This document shows, in pieces, positions 41,277 through 51,516 of a stretch of DNA of 64,000 nt. The translations under genes and the position numbers were made by a program. Position 1 is the stretch's first letter; each line of letters begins with the position of its first letter. Source of the stretch: Anaerolineae bacterium. GTDB taxonomy: Bacteria; Chloroflexota; Anaerolineae; Aggregatilineales; Phototrophicaceae. The stretch is taken from assembly GCA_013360465.1 (NCBI GenBank), contig JABWBO010000007.1, forward strand, positions 1 through 64,000, written 5' to 3'. Below the pieces are notes generated by a model, which saw only the letters and a program-made list of their open reading frames with translations, was not told the origin of the DNA and ran no database searches.

Positions 41277-41294
41277 TCGTGATCCTTATCACGA
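41277..41294. promoter_or_regulatory. Palindromic operator candidate upstream of the flippase gene
   Basis: TCGTGAT-CCTT-ATCACGA is a perfect 7-bp palindrome just downstream of TACAAT (41272-41277), placing it at the likely transcription start 15 bp before ATG 41309. A repressor site is the simplest reading. The -35 box is not evident. Confidence 0.45.
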
Positions 41295-41308
41295 AAGAGC
41301 AGTAATGC

Positions 41309-42313
41309 ATGACTTCCAGGCAAAGACTCCTTGTAATCGCCGGGCTGCTGATCAGCGTTGTCTTTCTCGTCCTCGCCTTTCGCGATCTCAAGCCGCTTGA
41401 AGTCGTTACCTACATCCGCAACGCTGATACCGGCTTGCTCATCGTCGCCGCCGTGTGGTATCTCATCACCCGCCTGGTGACATCGCTGCGCTGGTGGTTT
41501 CTGCTGCGCACGACGCGCAGCATGCCGCTCTGGGACCTGCTGCAGCTCGTCTGCATCGGCTATATGGGCAACAATATCTATCCGCTCCGCGCCGGCGAAG
41601 TGCTGCGCATCGTGCTGCTCAAGCGTGAGCATGATGTGCCGATGATGCGCACGACCACCGTCATCCTCGCCGAACGGGTCTTCGACGGCATCGTCCTGCT
41701 GACCTTCGTCGTCGTCGCCCTGCTCAGCCTGAACGTAGGCACGCCAGAGGTGCGCTCTGTCGTCACGATTGCCGCGCCGGTTTTCGGGGCAGCGCTGCTC
41801 GTTTTCTTCGCTCTGGCGCTGAATCCCCGGTTGTCTAGCCGCATCCTGAGATGGTTTACGACGAAGCTCCCCGGCGCGCTCGGTGGGCGTATTCAGGCGC
41901 TTGGCGAGCATGTCATCGCCGGGCTGGGCGGTTTGCGCACGCCGCTCGATCTAATGGGCACGGTCATCACTTCCTACGCCAACTGGATGCTCGAAGCGCT
42001 GACCTTCTTGCTGGTCGCGCAGGCATTCGGTATGCCGCTCGATTATCTGTCCATCCTGCTCCTGGTCGGCGTCGTCAACCTCGCCGGGCTGATCCCGGCG
42101 TCTCCGGGTCAGTTCGGCGTGTTTGAGGGATTCACCCGCGTGGTATTGACCGGAATCGGCGTGGCAGTCACCGAAGCGACCGCCTACGCGCTGGTGGTAC
42201 ATATCATGATCTGGCTGCCGGTGACAGTACTCGGCTTCATCTTCCTCGCCCGCAAGGGACTGGGCTTGGCAGCCGTCACCCAGACTGAACAGCTAGTCCG
42301 CCAGGAGGAATGA
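41309..42313 (+). CDS. Lysylphosphatidylglycerol synthase/UPF0104-type flippase
   Basis: This 334-residue protein has about eight membrane helices and signature motifs of the PF03706-like family: RWWFLLRTTRSMPLWDLLQL, GYMGNNIYPLRAGEVLRIVLLKRE, TVILAERVFDGIVLL and GLIPASPGQFGVFEGFTRVVL. These membrane proteins flip or transfer lipid-linked groups (for example glycolipids and lysyl-PG). It overlaps the next gene (FAD oxidoreductase), a pairing often seen in polyprenyl-linked glycan pathways. The exact substrate is unknown. Confidence 0.88.
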   Translation: MTSRQRLLVIAGLLISVVFLVLAFRDLKPLEVVTYIRNADTGLLIVAAVWYLITRLVTSLRWWFLLRTTRSMPLWDLLQLVCIGYMGNNIYPLRAGEVLRIVLLKREHDVPMMRTTTVILAERVFDGIVLLTFVVVALLSLNVGTPEVRSVVTIAAPVFGAALLVFFALALNPRLSSRILRWFTTKLPGALGGRIQALGEHVIAGLGGLRTPLDLMGTVITSYANWMLEALTFLLVAQAFGMPLDYLSILLLVGVVNLAGLIPASPGQFGVFEGFTRVVLTGIGVAVTEATAYALVVHIMIWLPVTVLGFIFLARKGLGLAAVTQTEQLVRQEE

Positions 42314-42318
42314 GATAC

Positions 42319-43617
<1,299 letters not shown>

Positions 43618-43626
43618 GCACAGGCG

Positions 43627-44490
43627 CTACGGCACGATCACATAGTAGGCGTCGCTGCCTTGCGGCGCATATCCATCGTAGAACGAAGCGATGCCGCGCA
43701 GCGTGCCCTGCACCCCGGTGACGGTCCGCCAGAGGATTGACGCGCCATCGCCCAGGTTAGAATCAATGCCGATCACCTGCGCGCCGCCCGTCGGGGCGAT
43801 CAGCTCGAACGCCACCTGACGCGCAGCCGCGGGAAATGCCGACTCCCAGCGAATGGTGATCAGTTCGTCGGGGTTCAGCGTGTAGACGGTCCCATTGACC
43901 GCCGCATACGAGGAAATCGACAGCGCTGTGCCGATGATGATCGGCGGTATTGCCGTCGGCGGCGGCAGCGTGGGCAGCGGCGCAGCCGTCGGATAGACCG
44001 GCGGCGGATAGGGCGGATGATGGGGATGCGGCGGATAGGGATGATATGGCGCGGGGACCGGGTAAGCATAGGGAACCCGCAGCGCCTGTCCGGCGTAGAT
44101 CAGGTTCGGGTTGCTCAGGCAGTTGGCGTATGCTAGGGTCTCGACGGTCGTCCTGTAGTACGCGGCGATCCGCGCCAGCGTATCACCGTACCGAACAACA
44201 TAATGCGGCCAGTCATAACGCAGCGCACACATCGGCGCGATCACATAGACGGGTTGATTGACGATAACAGATTGCACCACGATCTGAGGTTGGGCGGCAG
44301 CCGGCGCATCGCCGGCATCGGCGCCGCTCGACGAACGCAGATCGATGAACGATGACGCTGGACGTTCTGGAAGCGAGGACGGCGGCTCTGTCGGCGTGAC
44401 CAGCGGCGTCAGAGAAGAAAGCGAACAGCCGCTCAGCCAAAGTGCCAGGACCATCAGAATCAATGGGATGCCGCGTCTCTGAACGTCCAC
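43627..44490 (-). CDS. LysM-domain lipoprotein
   Basis: This 287-residue protein has a lipoprotein signal with lipobox LSGC (Cys22). A LysM motif (HYVVRYGDTLARIAAYYRTTVETLAYANCLSNPNLIYAGQALRVP) would bind peptidoglycan. A His/Pro/Tyr-rich linker (PYHPYPPHPHHPPYPPP) connects to a C-terminal immunoglobulin-like domain (TLNPDELITIRWESAFPAAARQVAFELIAPTGG). It is probably an outer-leaflet cell-wall linker. The linker could bind metal ions through its His residues, which is inferred. Confidence 0.85.
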   Translation of the reverse strand: MDVQRRGIPLILMVLALWLSGCSLSSLTPLVTPTEPPSSLPERPASSFIDLRSSSGADAGDAPAAAQPQIVVQSVIVNQPVYVIAPMCALRYDWPHYVVRYGDTLARIAAYYRTTVETLAYANCLSNPNLIYAGQALRVPYAYPVPAPYHPYPPHPHHPPYPPPVYPTAAPLPTLPPPTAIPPIIIGTALSISSYAAVNGTVYTLNPDELITIRWESAFPAAARQVAFELIAPTGGAQVIGIDSNLGDGASILWRTVTGVQGTLRGIASFYDGYAPQGSDAYYVIVP

Positions 44491-44523
44491 AGAATCGTCC
44501 TGTTGGTTACAGATTCTGTGATG

Positions 44524-44532
44524 ATTATATCA
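44524..44532 (-). promoter_or_regulatory. Extended -10 promoter of the LysM lipoprotein gene
   Basis: On the minus strand TGATATAAT gives a perfect -10 (TATAAT at 44529-44524) with an upstream TG extension, about 34 bp before the start at 44490. An extended -10 can work without a good -35, and none was seen. Confidence 0.55.
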
Positions 44533-44568
44533 GGATTCTAACGCTCGCGCCGGACCATTTAGCGACGA

Positions 44569-45852
44569 TCAGCCGCCGCATTCCAGGGTTCTGCCCAATG
44601 AATCAGGACGCGCCATCAGAGTCACCGCGATGTCGAAGGTCTGCGACCCGCGTATGATAGTCAGGCGAATCATGTCCGCCGGTCTGGTCTCTGCAACCAG
44701 ATAGGCGACCAGCGCATCCATCGTCTCAACAGCGATGCCATCGACGGCGATGATGATGTCGCCTCCTGCACAGATGTCCCGACCGCGCACCGCCTCGACG
44801 CGCGTCCCGCCCAAAAGTCCGGCGGCGGCGGCTGGCGAGCCGGGCGTGACATATTCCACGAGGACGCCTGTCTCAACCGGAAGCTCCAGAGGTTCCGCCA
44901 GCGCCGCCACCGTCAAACCGTTCTCGCTTGGCAGCGTCGAGATGCCAAGCCAGGCATAGTCGACTCGCCCGTCAGCGATCAGTTCTGGAATGACCCGCAG
45001 CACTGTGCTGGATGGCACCGCAAAGCCCACCCCGGCGAAGACGCCGGTCTCCGTGCGAATAGCGGTGTTGACGCCGATCACTTCTCCATGCGAGTTCAGC
45101 AGCGGACCACCGCTGTTACCCGGGTTGATGTCCGTATCGACCTGGATGATCGACGGGTTCTCAAAGCCGGGTCCACTCGCGCCGATCAGCTCGGCAGAAG
45201 GAAGCTGACGCCCCAAGCCGCTGACGATTCCGACTGTCATTGAAGTCGACAGCCCGAACGGATTGCCGATAGCGATGGCGCGCTCGCCAACCCGCACCCG
45301 CCCAGAATCGCCGAATGTCACCGGACGCAAGAGGTTCGCCTCAATCTCGACGCGCAGGACCGCCAGATCGCTGTAGGTATCCATGCCCAGGACTTCTGCG
45401 TCACTGATGCTTCCGTCGTAGTAGGTGACCAGGATATCGCGCGCATCCACCACCACGTGCGCGTTGGTGATGATGTGCCCGGCGCTGTCGTAGACGAAGC
45501 CCGATCCACTGCTGGCGGCTCCCCCACCATCCGCAGAGCCGGCGACCACCACATCGATATTGACCACCGACGGGGCAATCCGCTCGAAGATATTGGTCAG
45601 CAGCAGATATTCGGCATCGGCAGAATCGATGATCGCCTGTGGGACCGGCGACGGCGTCGCCGCCTCAGCCTGTTGAAAGGCGATCAGTTCGGCGAGGGGG
45701 GTACTCGGTGCAGGGGTCGGGATCGGGCTGGCGAACGCCTGGCATCCGGCGGAGGCGAGCAGCGCAGCAATGAGCAGCACAACAATGGAAACCGCCCGCT
45801 GACGAGGCTTTCGGACACGGTGGCGAAAGCGCGGTCTTTCGGCGGCGGACAT
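44569..45852 (-). CDS. HtrA/DegP-type serine protease, lipoprotein, with PDZ domain
   Basis: This 427-residue protein has a lipobox-like ASAGC (Cys37) after a basic start. The trypsin-like domain has the catalytic triad H132 (ITNAHVVVD), D162 (TYSDLAVL) and S247 (NPGNSGGPLL). The C-terminal half carries a PDZ domain (GVLVEYVTPGSPAAAAGLLGG and GDIIIAVDGIAVETMDALVAYL). It degrades or refolds misfolded envelope proteins. Its ATG overlaps the dnaJ-like stop (TGATG), forming a protein-quality operon from one promoter. Confidence 0.93.
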   Translation of the reverse strand: MSAAERPRFRHRVRKPRQRAVSIVVLLIAALLASAGCQAFASPIPTPAPSTPLAELIAFQQAEAATPSPVPQAIIDSADAEYLLLTNIFERIAPSVVNIDVVVAGSADGGGAASSGSGFVYDSAGHIITNAHVVVDARDILVTYYDGSISDAEVLGMDTYSDLAVLRVEIEANLLRPVTFGDSGRVRVGERAIAIGNPFGLSTSMTVGIVSGLGRQLPSAELIGASGPGFENPSIIQVDTDINPGNSGGPLLNSHGEVIGVNTAIRTETGVFAGVGFAVPSSTVLRVIPELIADGRVDYAWLGISTLPSENGLTVAALAEPLELPVETGVLVEYVTPGSPAAAAGLLGGTRVEAVRGRDICAGGDIIIAVDGIAVETMDALVAYLVAETRPADMIRLTIIRGSQTFDIAVTLMARPDSLGRTLECGG

Positions 45853-46724
45853 CAGCTCAGCGAGGCGCGCAGCTTCTCGACGAGAGCGCGCTGATCCGAA
45901 GTCAGAGTCTCTGGGACGCTGATCAGCAGTCGGGCGTACAGATCGCCAAAGGTCTCGGCTTTGTTCAGCACGGGCATACCTTTACCGGTCAGGCGGAACT
46001 TACGTCCAGACTGGCTGCCCGGCGGAATCTTCAGCTTCAGCGCCCTGCCCATCGTTGGGACCTCGATCTCGCCCCCCAGCATGGCGGTGAACATGTCCAC
46101 CTTGACCTCGACCAGAAGATCATCCCCGGTGCGCTCGAAGCGGCTGTCCGGTTCAACCTGCACGTTCAGGAAGAGATCGCCGGATTTGCCGCCGCTCGCG
46201 CCGGGGCTGCCCTCGCCTACCAGACGCACGCGCGTTCCGGTCTTCGCTCCGGCAGGGATGTTCACCCGTACCGTGCGCTCGCCCTTGGTCACCAGACGTG
46301 TCGTCCCGGTGTAGGCTTCTTGCAGCGAGATGGTCACATCCTGCTCGATATCCTCACCATCGGAGGGGCTGAACGGTCTGGTCTGCGTCCGCCCGCGTCC
46401 GCGCGCGCTGCCGAAGATCGAGCTGAACAAGTCGCCGAGATCCCCCATATCCGGGTTGGTGGTCGTGTAGGTGTACCCGCCGCCGGGCGACCACCCGCCC
46501 TGCTGCGGGTTGGCTGTGCCGAAGCGGTCATAGGTCGCGCGCTTTTCCTTGTCGCTGAGTACTTCATAGGCTTCGTTGACCTCTTTGAAGCGCGCTTCAG
46601 CCTTTGGATCATCCGGGTGGGTATCCGGGTGATACTGCTTCGCCAGGCGTCGAAACGCCTGTTTGATTTCTTTCTCAGTGGCGGAACGCGCCACGCCGAG
46701 CGTCTGATAGTAGTCTTTTGCCAT
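45852..46724 (-). CDS. CbpA-type DnaJ protein (no zinc finger)
   Basis: This 290-residue protein has a J-domain at residues 1-67 ([35 protein letters not shown], with the HPD motif), then a Gly/Phe/Tyr region ([24 protein letters not shown]). Two C-terminal substrate-binding domains follow ([33 protein letters not shown]), without the zinc-finger repeats of DnaJ. This is the CbpA/DjlA-like type. ATG 46724 is set by the J-domain. It is followed by the htrA-like gene (TGATG overlap) and preceded by a good promoter. Confidence 0.92.
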   Translation of the reverse strand: MAKDYYQTLGVARSATEKEIKQAFRRLAKQYHPDTHPDDPKAEARFKEVNEAYEVLSDKEKRATYDRFGTANPQQGGWSPGGGYTYTTTNPDMGDLGDLFSSIFGSARGRGRTQTRPFSPSDGEDIEQDVTISLQEAYTGTTRLVTKGERTVRVNIPAGAKTGTRVRLVGEGSPGASGGKSGDLFLNVQVEPDSRFERTGDDLLVEVKVDMFTAMLGGEIEVPTMGRALKLKIPPGSQSGRKFRLTGKGMPVLNKAETFGDLYARLLISVPETLTSDQRALVEKLRASLS

Positions 46725-46797
46725 ACCGATAAACCGCTTCTCCGCGCTGCCAAGCAGCGTCAAAAACACCGAGTTTGCGCTATTTCTCCCGATCATT

Positions 46798-46826
46798 ATC
46801 GTATGACGAGGGGAAGAGGGAGTCAA
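46798..46826 (-). promoter_or_regulatory. Sigma-70 promoter of the dnaJ-htrA operon
   Basis: On the minus strand TTGACT (46826-46821), a 17-bp spacer and TACGAT (46803-46798) form a good promoter about 70 bp before ATG 46724. No CIRCE repeat was seen. Confidence 0.6.
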
Positions 46827-46854
46827 CTCACGCTGCGTATTTCTTACGCAGATT

Positions 46855-47526
46855 TTACGGCGAAGTCTCGATCAGGATGCACTCGGCGACGTGATAACCC
46901 ACGACCCGCTGGATTCCGTTGACAAGAGCCATAGTCGGTCCCTGAAATGGATCACGGGCGATCACCTCGACCCTTCCCTGCAATGGAAAGCCCCGATCAA
47001 GCATGTGCTGGAGCATCTCCGGGTCGCTGGTCTTCAGTTGGGCGATCACCCCGCCCCGTCCCGGTTCCAGCTCAGAGAGCGGCATCAGATGGCGGTAGAG
47101 CAGCGTCCCATCGGCGGAAGGAATCGGATCGCCGTGTGGGTCAATGACCGGATCCCCCAGCTTCTTGGCAATCGCCTCGACGAAACGATCCGAGACGGCA
47201 TGTTCCAGGTCCTCCGCCTCACCATGAACTTCGTGAAGCTGGTAACCCAGCTCGCGCACCAGATACAGCTCGATCAGACGATGCCTCCGGATGACTTTGA
47301 GGGCGATCTCGCGCCCCGCCTCGGTGAGGACGACTCCGCGATACTTCTGATAATCCACCAGTCCCGCCGATTCGAGCCGCTGCGCCATATCGGTCACAGA
47401 CGGGGCGGTCTTGTTCAGAACGTCGCTCAGGGTATTGGTGGCGACGCGGTCATCCCCCTCCTGCAAGGCATAGACCGCCTTGAGGAAATTCTCGACCGAC
47501 TTCGACTGCAACGGATGATCGGACAT
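46855..47526 (-). CDS. DtxR/MntR-family metal-dependent transcriptional regulator
   Basis: This 223-residue protein has an N-terminal winged HTH ([59 protein letters not shown]). A dimerisation/metal domain follows, with [34 protein letters not shown], containing the His/Glu/Cys-type ligand positions of the MntR group. A FeoA-like C-terminal domain ([21 protein letters not shown]) completes it. It represses manganese or iron uptake genes when metal is bound; such genes are not in the window. A self-regulatory site could be in the 83 bp upstream. Confidence 0.93.
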   Translation of the reverse strand: MSDHPLQSKSVENFLKAVYALQEGDDRVATNTLSDVLNKTAPSVTDMAQRLESAGLVDYQKYRGVVLTEAGREIALKVIRRHRLIELYLVRELGYQLHEVHGEAEDLEHAVSDRFVEAIAKKLGDPVIDPHGDPIPSADGTLLYRHLMPLSELEPGRGGVIAQLKTSDPEMLQHMLDRGFPLQGRVEVIARDPFQGPTMALVNGIQRVVGYHVAECILIETSP

Positions 47527-47609
47527 CGCTCGCTTATCATACCCTACTTCGGTAGTGTTCGCTCATTCTAACATAAGAAAAGCGCGGACAGGCACAATGC
47601 CCCATGCGA

Positions 47610-50573
47610 TCACGATCCGGCGCGCAGCACCTCAACAGTGATCGGGCTGGATGCCTGATTGCCGACCGAGTCGAAGGCAATCGCCGTGAAGGTATGCTCC
47701 CCCAGCCCGATAATCTGCCAGTCGAGGCTGTAGGGCCAGCTGACATCGGCTCCCAGCAGCGTATTCTCATAGTAGAATTCCACCCGATCGATCTTCAGGT
47801 TGTCTACGACCTGCGCGCCTAAGGCGACCACATCGTCGGTGGGCCAGCGATAGATCTTGCCAGGCTCCACTGAATCCAGCCGTACCGAGGGGGGTTGGTT
47901 GTCGACGGTCACCTGCACGGCGTCGCTTTCGCGCGAGGTATCATCCATCACCGCTACCAGTCGCAGACTGTAGAGACCATCCAGCCCGCGCGTATCCCAG
48001 ACCCCCAGAGGACGCCCCGGATCAGGATTGGTCTGATTCTCGCCGATGCTCAACCACAGCGTAGGGTTGACTCCCTGTCCATATTCCAACTGTACGTACT
48101 GGATGTCTTCGGTATCGACCTCGGCGTAGATTTCGACCTGCCCGCCGACGTAATCGAAGAGCTGCGGACGGGCAATTCGCACCGTCTGGAAGACCTGCGG
48201 TCGGCTCACCTCGTCATACTCGACCGGCGGCAGAGGCAGGTTATTCGTCGTCCACCAGTCGCGCACCTCCCCGACAGGCGGGACGAAGAAGCGCGCCTCG
48301 CTGCGCAGTTCGGGCGGCGTGTTGACATTCGCCAGTCGACCATTCTGGTTGTTGATCTCCACAACCTGCCAGTAGGTATCGACCGTCTGAGGCTGAGTGC
48401 CATCCAGGAAAATCTCATTGACGACCGGACAAACGCCGTTCGGCAGCAGCCCGGAGGTCTCGCAAACGGCTGAATCGACCACCGACACGGGGCGTTCCCA
48501 GGGCACAGTGGTCCTGCCGCTGCGGGCGTGTACATATTCCATCAGCCCGTGCCACAGCGGCGCAGCAGCGCTGATCGTGGCTGTGTCGTAGCCGACCGGT
48601 TGAGAGTCGGCGCGATACAGCACCGCCCCGACGACATAGTCAGGCGAATATCCGAAAGTCCAGTGGCGCTCACCACCGCCGGCAACGCCAGCGATAACGG
48701 CGGCGGGCATGGATGTGTCGAAGGGGCTGCCCTGCCCGAAAATCGACCAGCGCGTCTCTTGATCGGATAGAATATCATTGACCAGATAGGCTGCGCCGGG
48801 TTCCAGCAGCGGCGTACACACGTCCAGTGTCATACAGGTACGCGCCGCCGTCTCATCATACTCCCACAGCACGCCCCCGTTCGGGTCACTGATGCGCAGC
48901 ACAGCGACCGGGTCGCGCGCGCGGTATCCACGCGCTGCTGGCGTCACCGGGACTCCCCGCATATCTCCCAGTGTCGAGAACACCGAGAGGGAGTAGGCGA
49001 CATCCAGCAGGGACACGCCGCCGCCGCGTTCCAGCAGCATGATGTCAAACCTGCCCTCATCCAGGCTGTTCAACCCAAGAGAATGCGCCGTCTGAAGAAT
49101 GTTTGCCATCCCCTGGCGATAGGCAACCGACGCCGCTGCCGGCATCCGCCACGATCCCATTGCGTCGCGCAGATTCATCGGACCGTTGAACGGCTGATTT
49201 GGGTTGCTGAAGGAGTAGATCAATCCCTCCTGCGCGCCAGGGAATTGATTGGGGATGTCGTAGACCATCGTCCCAGGCGTCTGAGCGCCGCCCAGAAACC
49301 CGTTGAGATAGACGAACGGTTGCAGCAGGACACCAGGCTCATGTTCGGCACTCGCCGCTCCGCCCACCATCGCCCGAATTACCCCGGTCTGAGCATCCAT
49401 CAAGATCAGAGCACCGGTGTCCGGCGGCAGCCCGTCGATCGCGGTTTCGAAGCGAGCGGTGAAGGCTCCTGCAGGGCAGTTGGTGACTGTTTCCGCCGCG
49501 CCGGAAGCGCGCGCCAGCGCGATCTCCAGCGCGCAGGTCATCTGCTGGTAGAGCGCCAGATCGAGCGACGTGGTCACACGCAGCCCGCCCAGCGCCACCA
49601 GGCGCGTACCATCGTAGCCGAGCGAATCCAGGATCGCCGCAGCCTGTCGGCGCGCGTACACGGTGAACTCCGGGGCGATTTGCGGCAGGTAGTTGCCGCG
49701 CACGATAGGCACAATACGCGCTGAAGCCGCTGCGTAGGCGGATTCATCGATGCGGTCGCTGTTGCGCATCAGCCGCAGCAGATCCCCCTGCCTCCCACGT
49801 GCCGCGATCTCGTTGTTGAAAGGGTTGTACTGTGGCGCAGACGGGATCGCAGACAGCAGCGCCGCCTCATCCAGCGTCAGGTCCACGGCGCGCTTGCCCA
49901 GATATAACTGCGCCGCCGCCTCGACACCGTAAGCCTCGTTGCCGTAATAACTGGTATTGAGATGCCATTCCAGGATTTCTTCATGGGAGTAGCGCCGTTC
50001 GACTTCGGCGATCAGGACGATCTCCTGAGCGCGCACGCTGTTGAGGTCACGACCGCCCTGCGCATCCGCCGCTGGAAGGATGACATCGCGCACTAATCTG
50101 CCCGTGATAGAGGTATCCGGTGGCAGCGTGCCGCCCAGCCAGTTCCGCCACAGCCCGACGACCATGTCCAGGGCATTTACGCGCCGGCTCGTCAGAAAAT
50201 CGGCGTCTTCCGCCATCAGCGCCGTGTCGATAACCAGCGGCGGCAGCGTGTCGATATCCACCCAGGCATCGGTGTCACCGGTCGTACTGCGCAGCGTGTA
50301 GATCAGCGTCTCATCTGCGGCGTCGAAAAGCTCGGTGACCCGCCCTGCTTCCGAGTCGGCAGCGCTAGAGCGATCCAGGGCGGAATTGTTGATGGTGCGC
50401 CAGTAGAAGCTGAGCGTATCCGCCGTGACATATATGCCGGGCAGGATGAAGAAGACGCCAAGCAGCACAGCAAAAACCGCGCTCCACAAGGTGCGCTGTC
50501 TGGAAAGAGCGGCGCGGCGCTGAAGACGCCGCCGCCGCCGTCCGATGATTTGCACGACCGAACCCACACGCAT
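47610..50573 (-). CDS. Class A PBP homologue with degenerate transpeptidase domain
   Basis: This 987-residue protein has one N-terminal membrane helix after an Arg-rich segment, and a GT51 glycosyltransferase-like domain (AEDADFL, DTSITGRLVRDVIL, EVERRYSHEEILEWHLNTSYYGN). The PBP-like domain has lost its active-site motifs: SxxK reads PGVLLQPF, SxN reads SWRMPA, and KTG reads AGVAGGGER. Two Ig-like C-terminal domains follow. In the GT51 part, the first Glu is retained but the usual STITQQ is SITGRL. ATG 50573 is set by the Arg-rich start. It may be a structural partner of a true PBP, not an enzyme. Confidence 0.85.
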   Translation of the reverse strand: MRVGSVVQIIGRRRRRLQRRAALSRQRTLWSAVFAVLLGVFFILPGIYVTADTLSFYWRTINNSALDRSSAADSEAGRVTELFDAADETLIYTLRSTTGDTDAWVDIDTLPPLVIDTALMAEDADFLTSRRVNALDMVVGLWRNWLGGTLPPDTSITGRLVRDVILPAADAQGGRDLNSVRAQEIVLIAEVERRYSHEEILEWHLNTSYYGNEAYGVEAAAQLYLGKRAVDLTLDEAALLSAIPSAPQYNPFNNEIAARGRQGDLLRLMRNSDRIDESAYAAASARIVPIVRGNYLPQIAPEFTVYARRQAAAILDSLGYDGTRLVALGGLRVTTSLDLALYQQMTCALEIALARASGAAETVTNCPAGAFTARFETAIDGLPPDTGALILMDAQTGVIRAMVGGAASAEHEPGVLLQPFVYLNGFLGGAQTPGTMVYDIPNQFPGAQEGLIYSFSNPNQPFNGPMNLRDAMGSWRMPAAASVAYRQGMANILQTAHSLGLNSLDEGRFDIMLLERGGGVSLLDVAYSLSVFSTLGDMRGVPVTPAARGYRARDPVAVLRISDPNGGVLWEYDETAARTCMTLDVCTPLLEPGAAYLVNDILSDQETRWSIFGQGSPFDTSMPAAVIAGVAGGGERHWTFGYSPDYVVGAVLYRADSQPVGYDTATISAAAPLWHGLMEYVHARSGRTTVPWERPVSVVDSAVCETSGLLPNGVCPVVNEIFLDGTQPQTVDTYWQVVEINNQNGRLANVNTPPELRSEARFFVPPVGEVRDWWTTNNLPLPPVEYDEVSRPQVFQTVRIARPQLFDYVGGQVEIYAEVDTEDIQYVQLEYGQGVNPTLWLSIGENQTNPDPGRPLGVWDTRGLDGLYSLRLVAVMDDTSRESDAVQVTVDNQPPSVRLDSVEPGKIYRWPTDDVVALGAQVVDNLKIDRVEFYYENTLLGADVSWPYSLDWQIIGLGEHTFTAIAFDSVGNQASSPITVEVLRAGS

Positions 50574-50743
50574 CTCCACAGACGACCGCTCGAAAGTTCG
50601 AGCGCCAGTGTCGATTGTACAGGACGCGCCCTCCGTTGAAAATTCACCGTGAATGACACATCTCGACGCTGGCATGATTGTTACGATGGATGTATATTCA
50701 TTACAAAGTAAGCTTCTCAAATCGTTACACTCTGGGGGCGAAG

Positions 50744-51490
50744 ATGGGCAAGACCAAAATACTCCTCGTAGAAGACGATCCGAATATCAACAAACTCATC
50801 ACCGATTACATGACCGCACATGGATTCGATGTCAGCAGTTTTGTCGATGGACCGGAGGCGCTGGACAATATTCAGAAGCGAGGACTGCCCCATATCGCCC
50901 TAATCGACCTCACGCTGCCGACGATGCATGGCTTCGACCTGTCCAGCCGCCTCAAATCCATGGCAGATGTGCCGATCATCTTCATCACCGCTACCAGCGA
51001 TACCGAAACCGTCGTCCAGGGTCTCAAGAAGTATGCAGAAGATTTCATCGTCAAACCCTTCGAGCTGCGAGAACTGGAGGCGCGCATCCAGGTGGTGCTG
51101 GCGCGCATGCCCAGCCTCGATTACGCCAACGAGCCGATCATCCCGGTCGATGACAAGCTGAGCATCGACTTCGCGCATAACCGCATCGTCATCAACAGCA
51201 AGTCCTACACCCTGACCCCAACCGAGTCGAAGCTGCTCTCCATCCTGCTGCGTAATTCGCAGCGAGTCGTCGAAAACCGACAGCTGATCGCCCGCGTCTG
51301 GCCCTCGGAAGAGGTCTACGAAGACACGCTGCGCGTCCACATGCACCGTCTGCGCCGTAAGCTCGAAGCGGACTCACATCACCCGCATTACATCCGGACC
51401 GAACGCGGCATCGGCTATATGTTCACGGTGCGCCCACCGGACGGCGTGTTCCCCGATGACGAAGATGGTCTGGCGGATGACGGAACCTAG
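50744..51490 (+). CDS. OmpR-family response regulator
   Basis: This 248-residue protein has a receiver domain (KILLVEDDPNINKLITDYM, phosphoacceptor D55 in ALIDLTLP, K104 in FIVKPFELREL). An OmpR-type winged-helix effector follows (SYTLTPTESKLLSILLRNSQRVVENRQLIARVWPSEEVYEDTLRVHMHRLRRKLEADSHHPHYIRTERGIGYMF). ATG 50744 is placed by the receiver start. Its stop is 26 bp before the kinase gene start, so the pair is probably one operon. Target genes cannot be read from the window, but the divergent PBP-like gene is a candidate. Confidence 0.93.
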   Translation: MGKTKILLVEDDPNINKLITDYMTAHGFDVSSFVDGPEALDNIQKRGLPHIALIDLTLPTMHGFDLSSRLKSMADVPIIFITATSDTETVVQGLKKYAEDFIVKPFELRELEARIQVVLARMPSLDYANEPIIPVDDKLSIDFAHNRIVINSKSYTLTPTESKLLSILLRNSQRVVENRQLIARVWPSEEVYEDTLRVHMHRLRRKLEADSHHPHYIRTERGIGYMFTVRPPDGVFPDDEDGLADDGT

Positions 51491-51516
51491 CTCAGGGGAA
51501 GAAACACACTGAATCC

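Noticed and set aside
40796-41911. Long 371-residue minus-strand frame
   Set aside because: Its first two thirds run antisense through the flippase gene and are low-complexity (Asp/Gln/Glu-rich). Only the last 115 codons, from GTG 41143 with a Shine-Dalgarno sequence, look real.
46830-46852. CTGCGT/ACGCAG hairpin as the terminator of the DtxR-family gene
   Set aside because: The T run (ATTTT) follows on the plus strand, where there is no gene to terminate, and the minus-strand reading lacks a T run.
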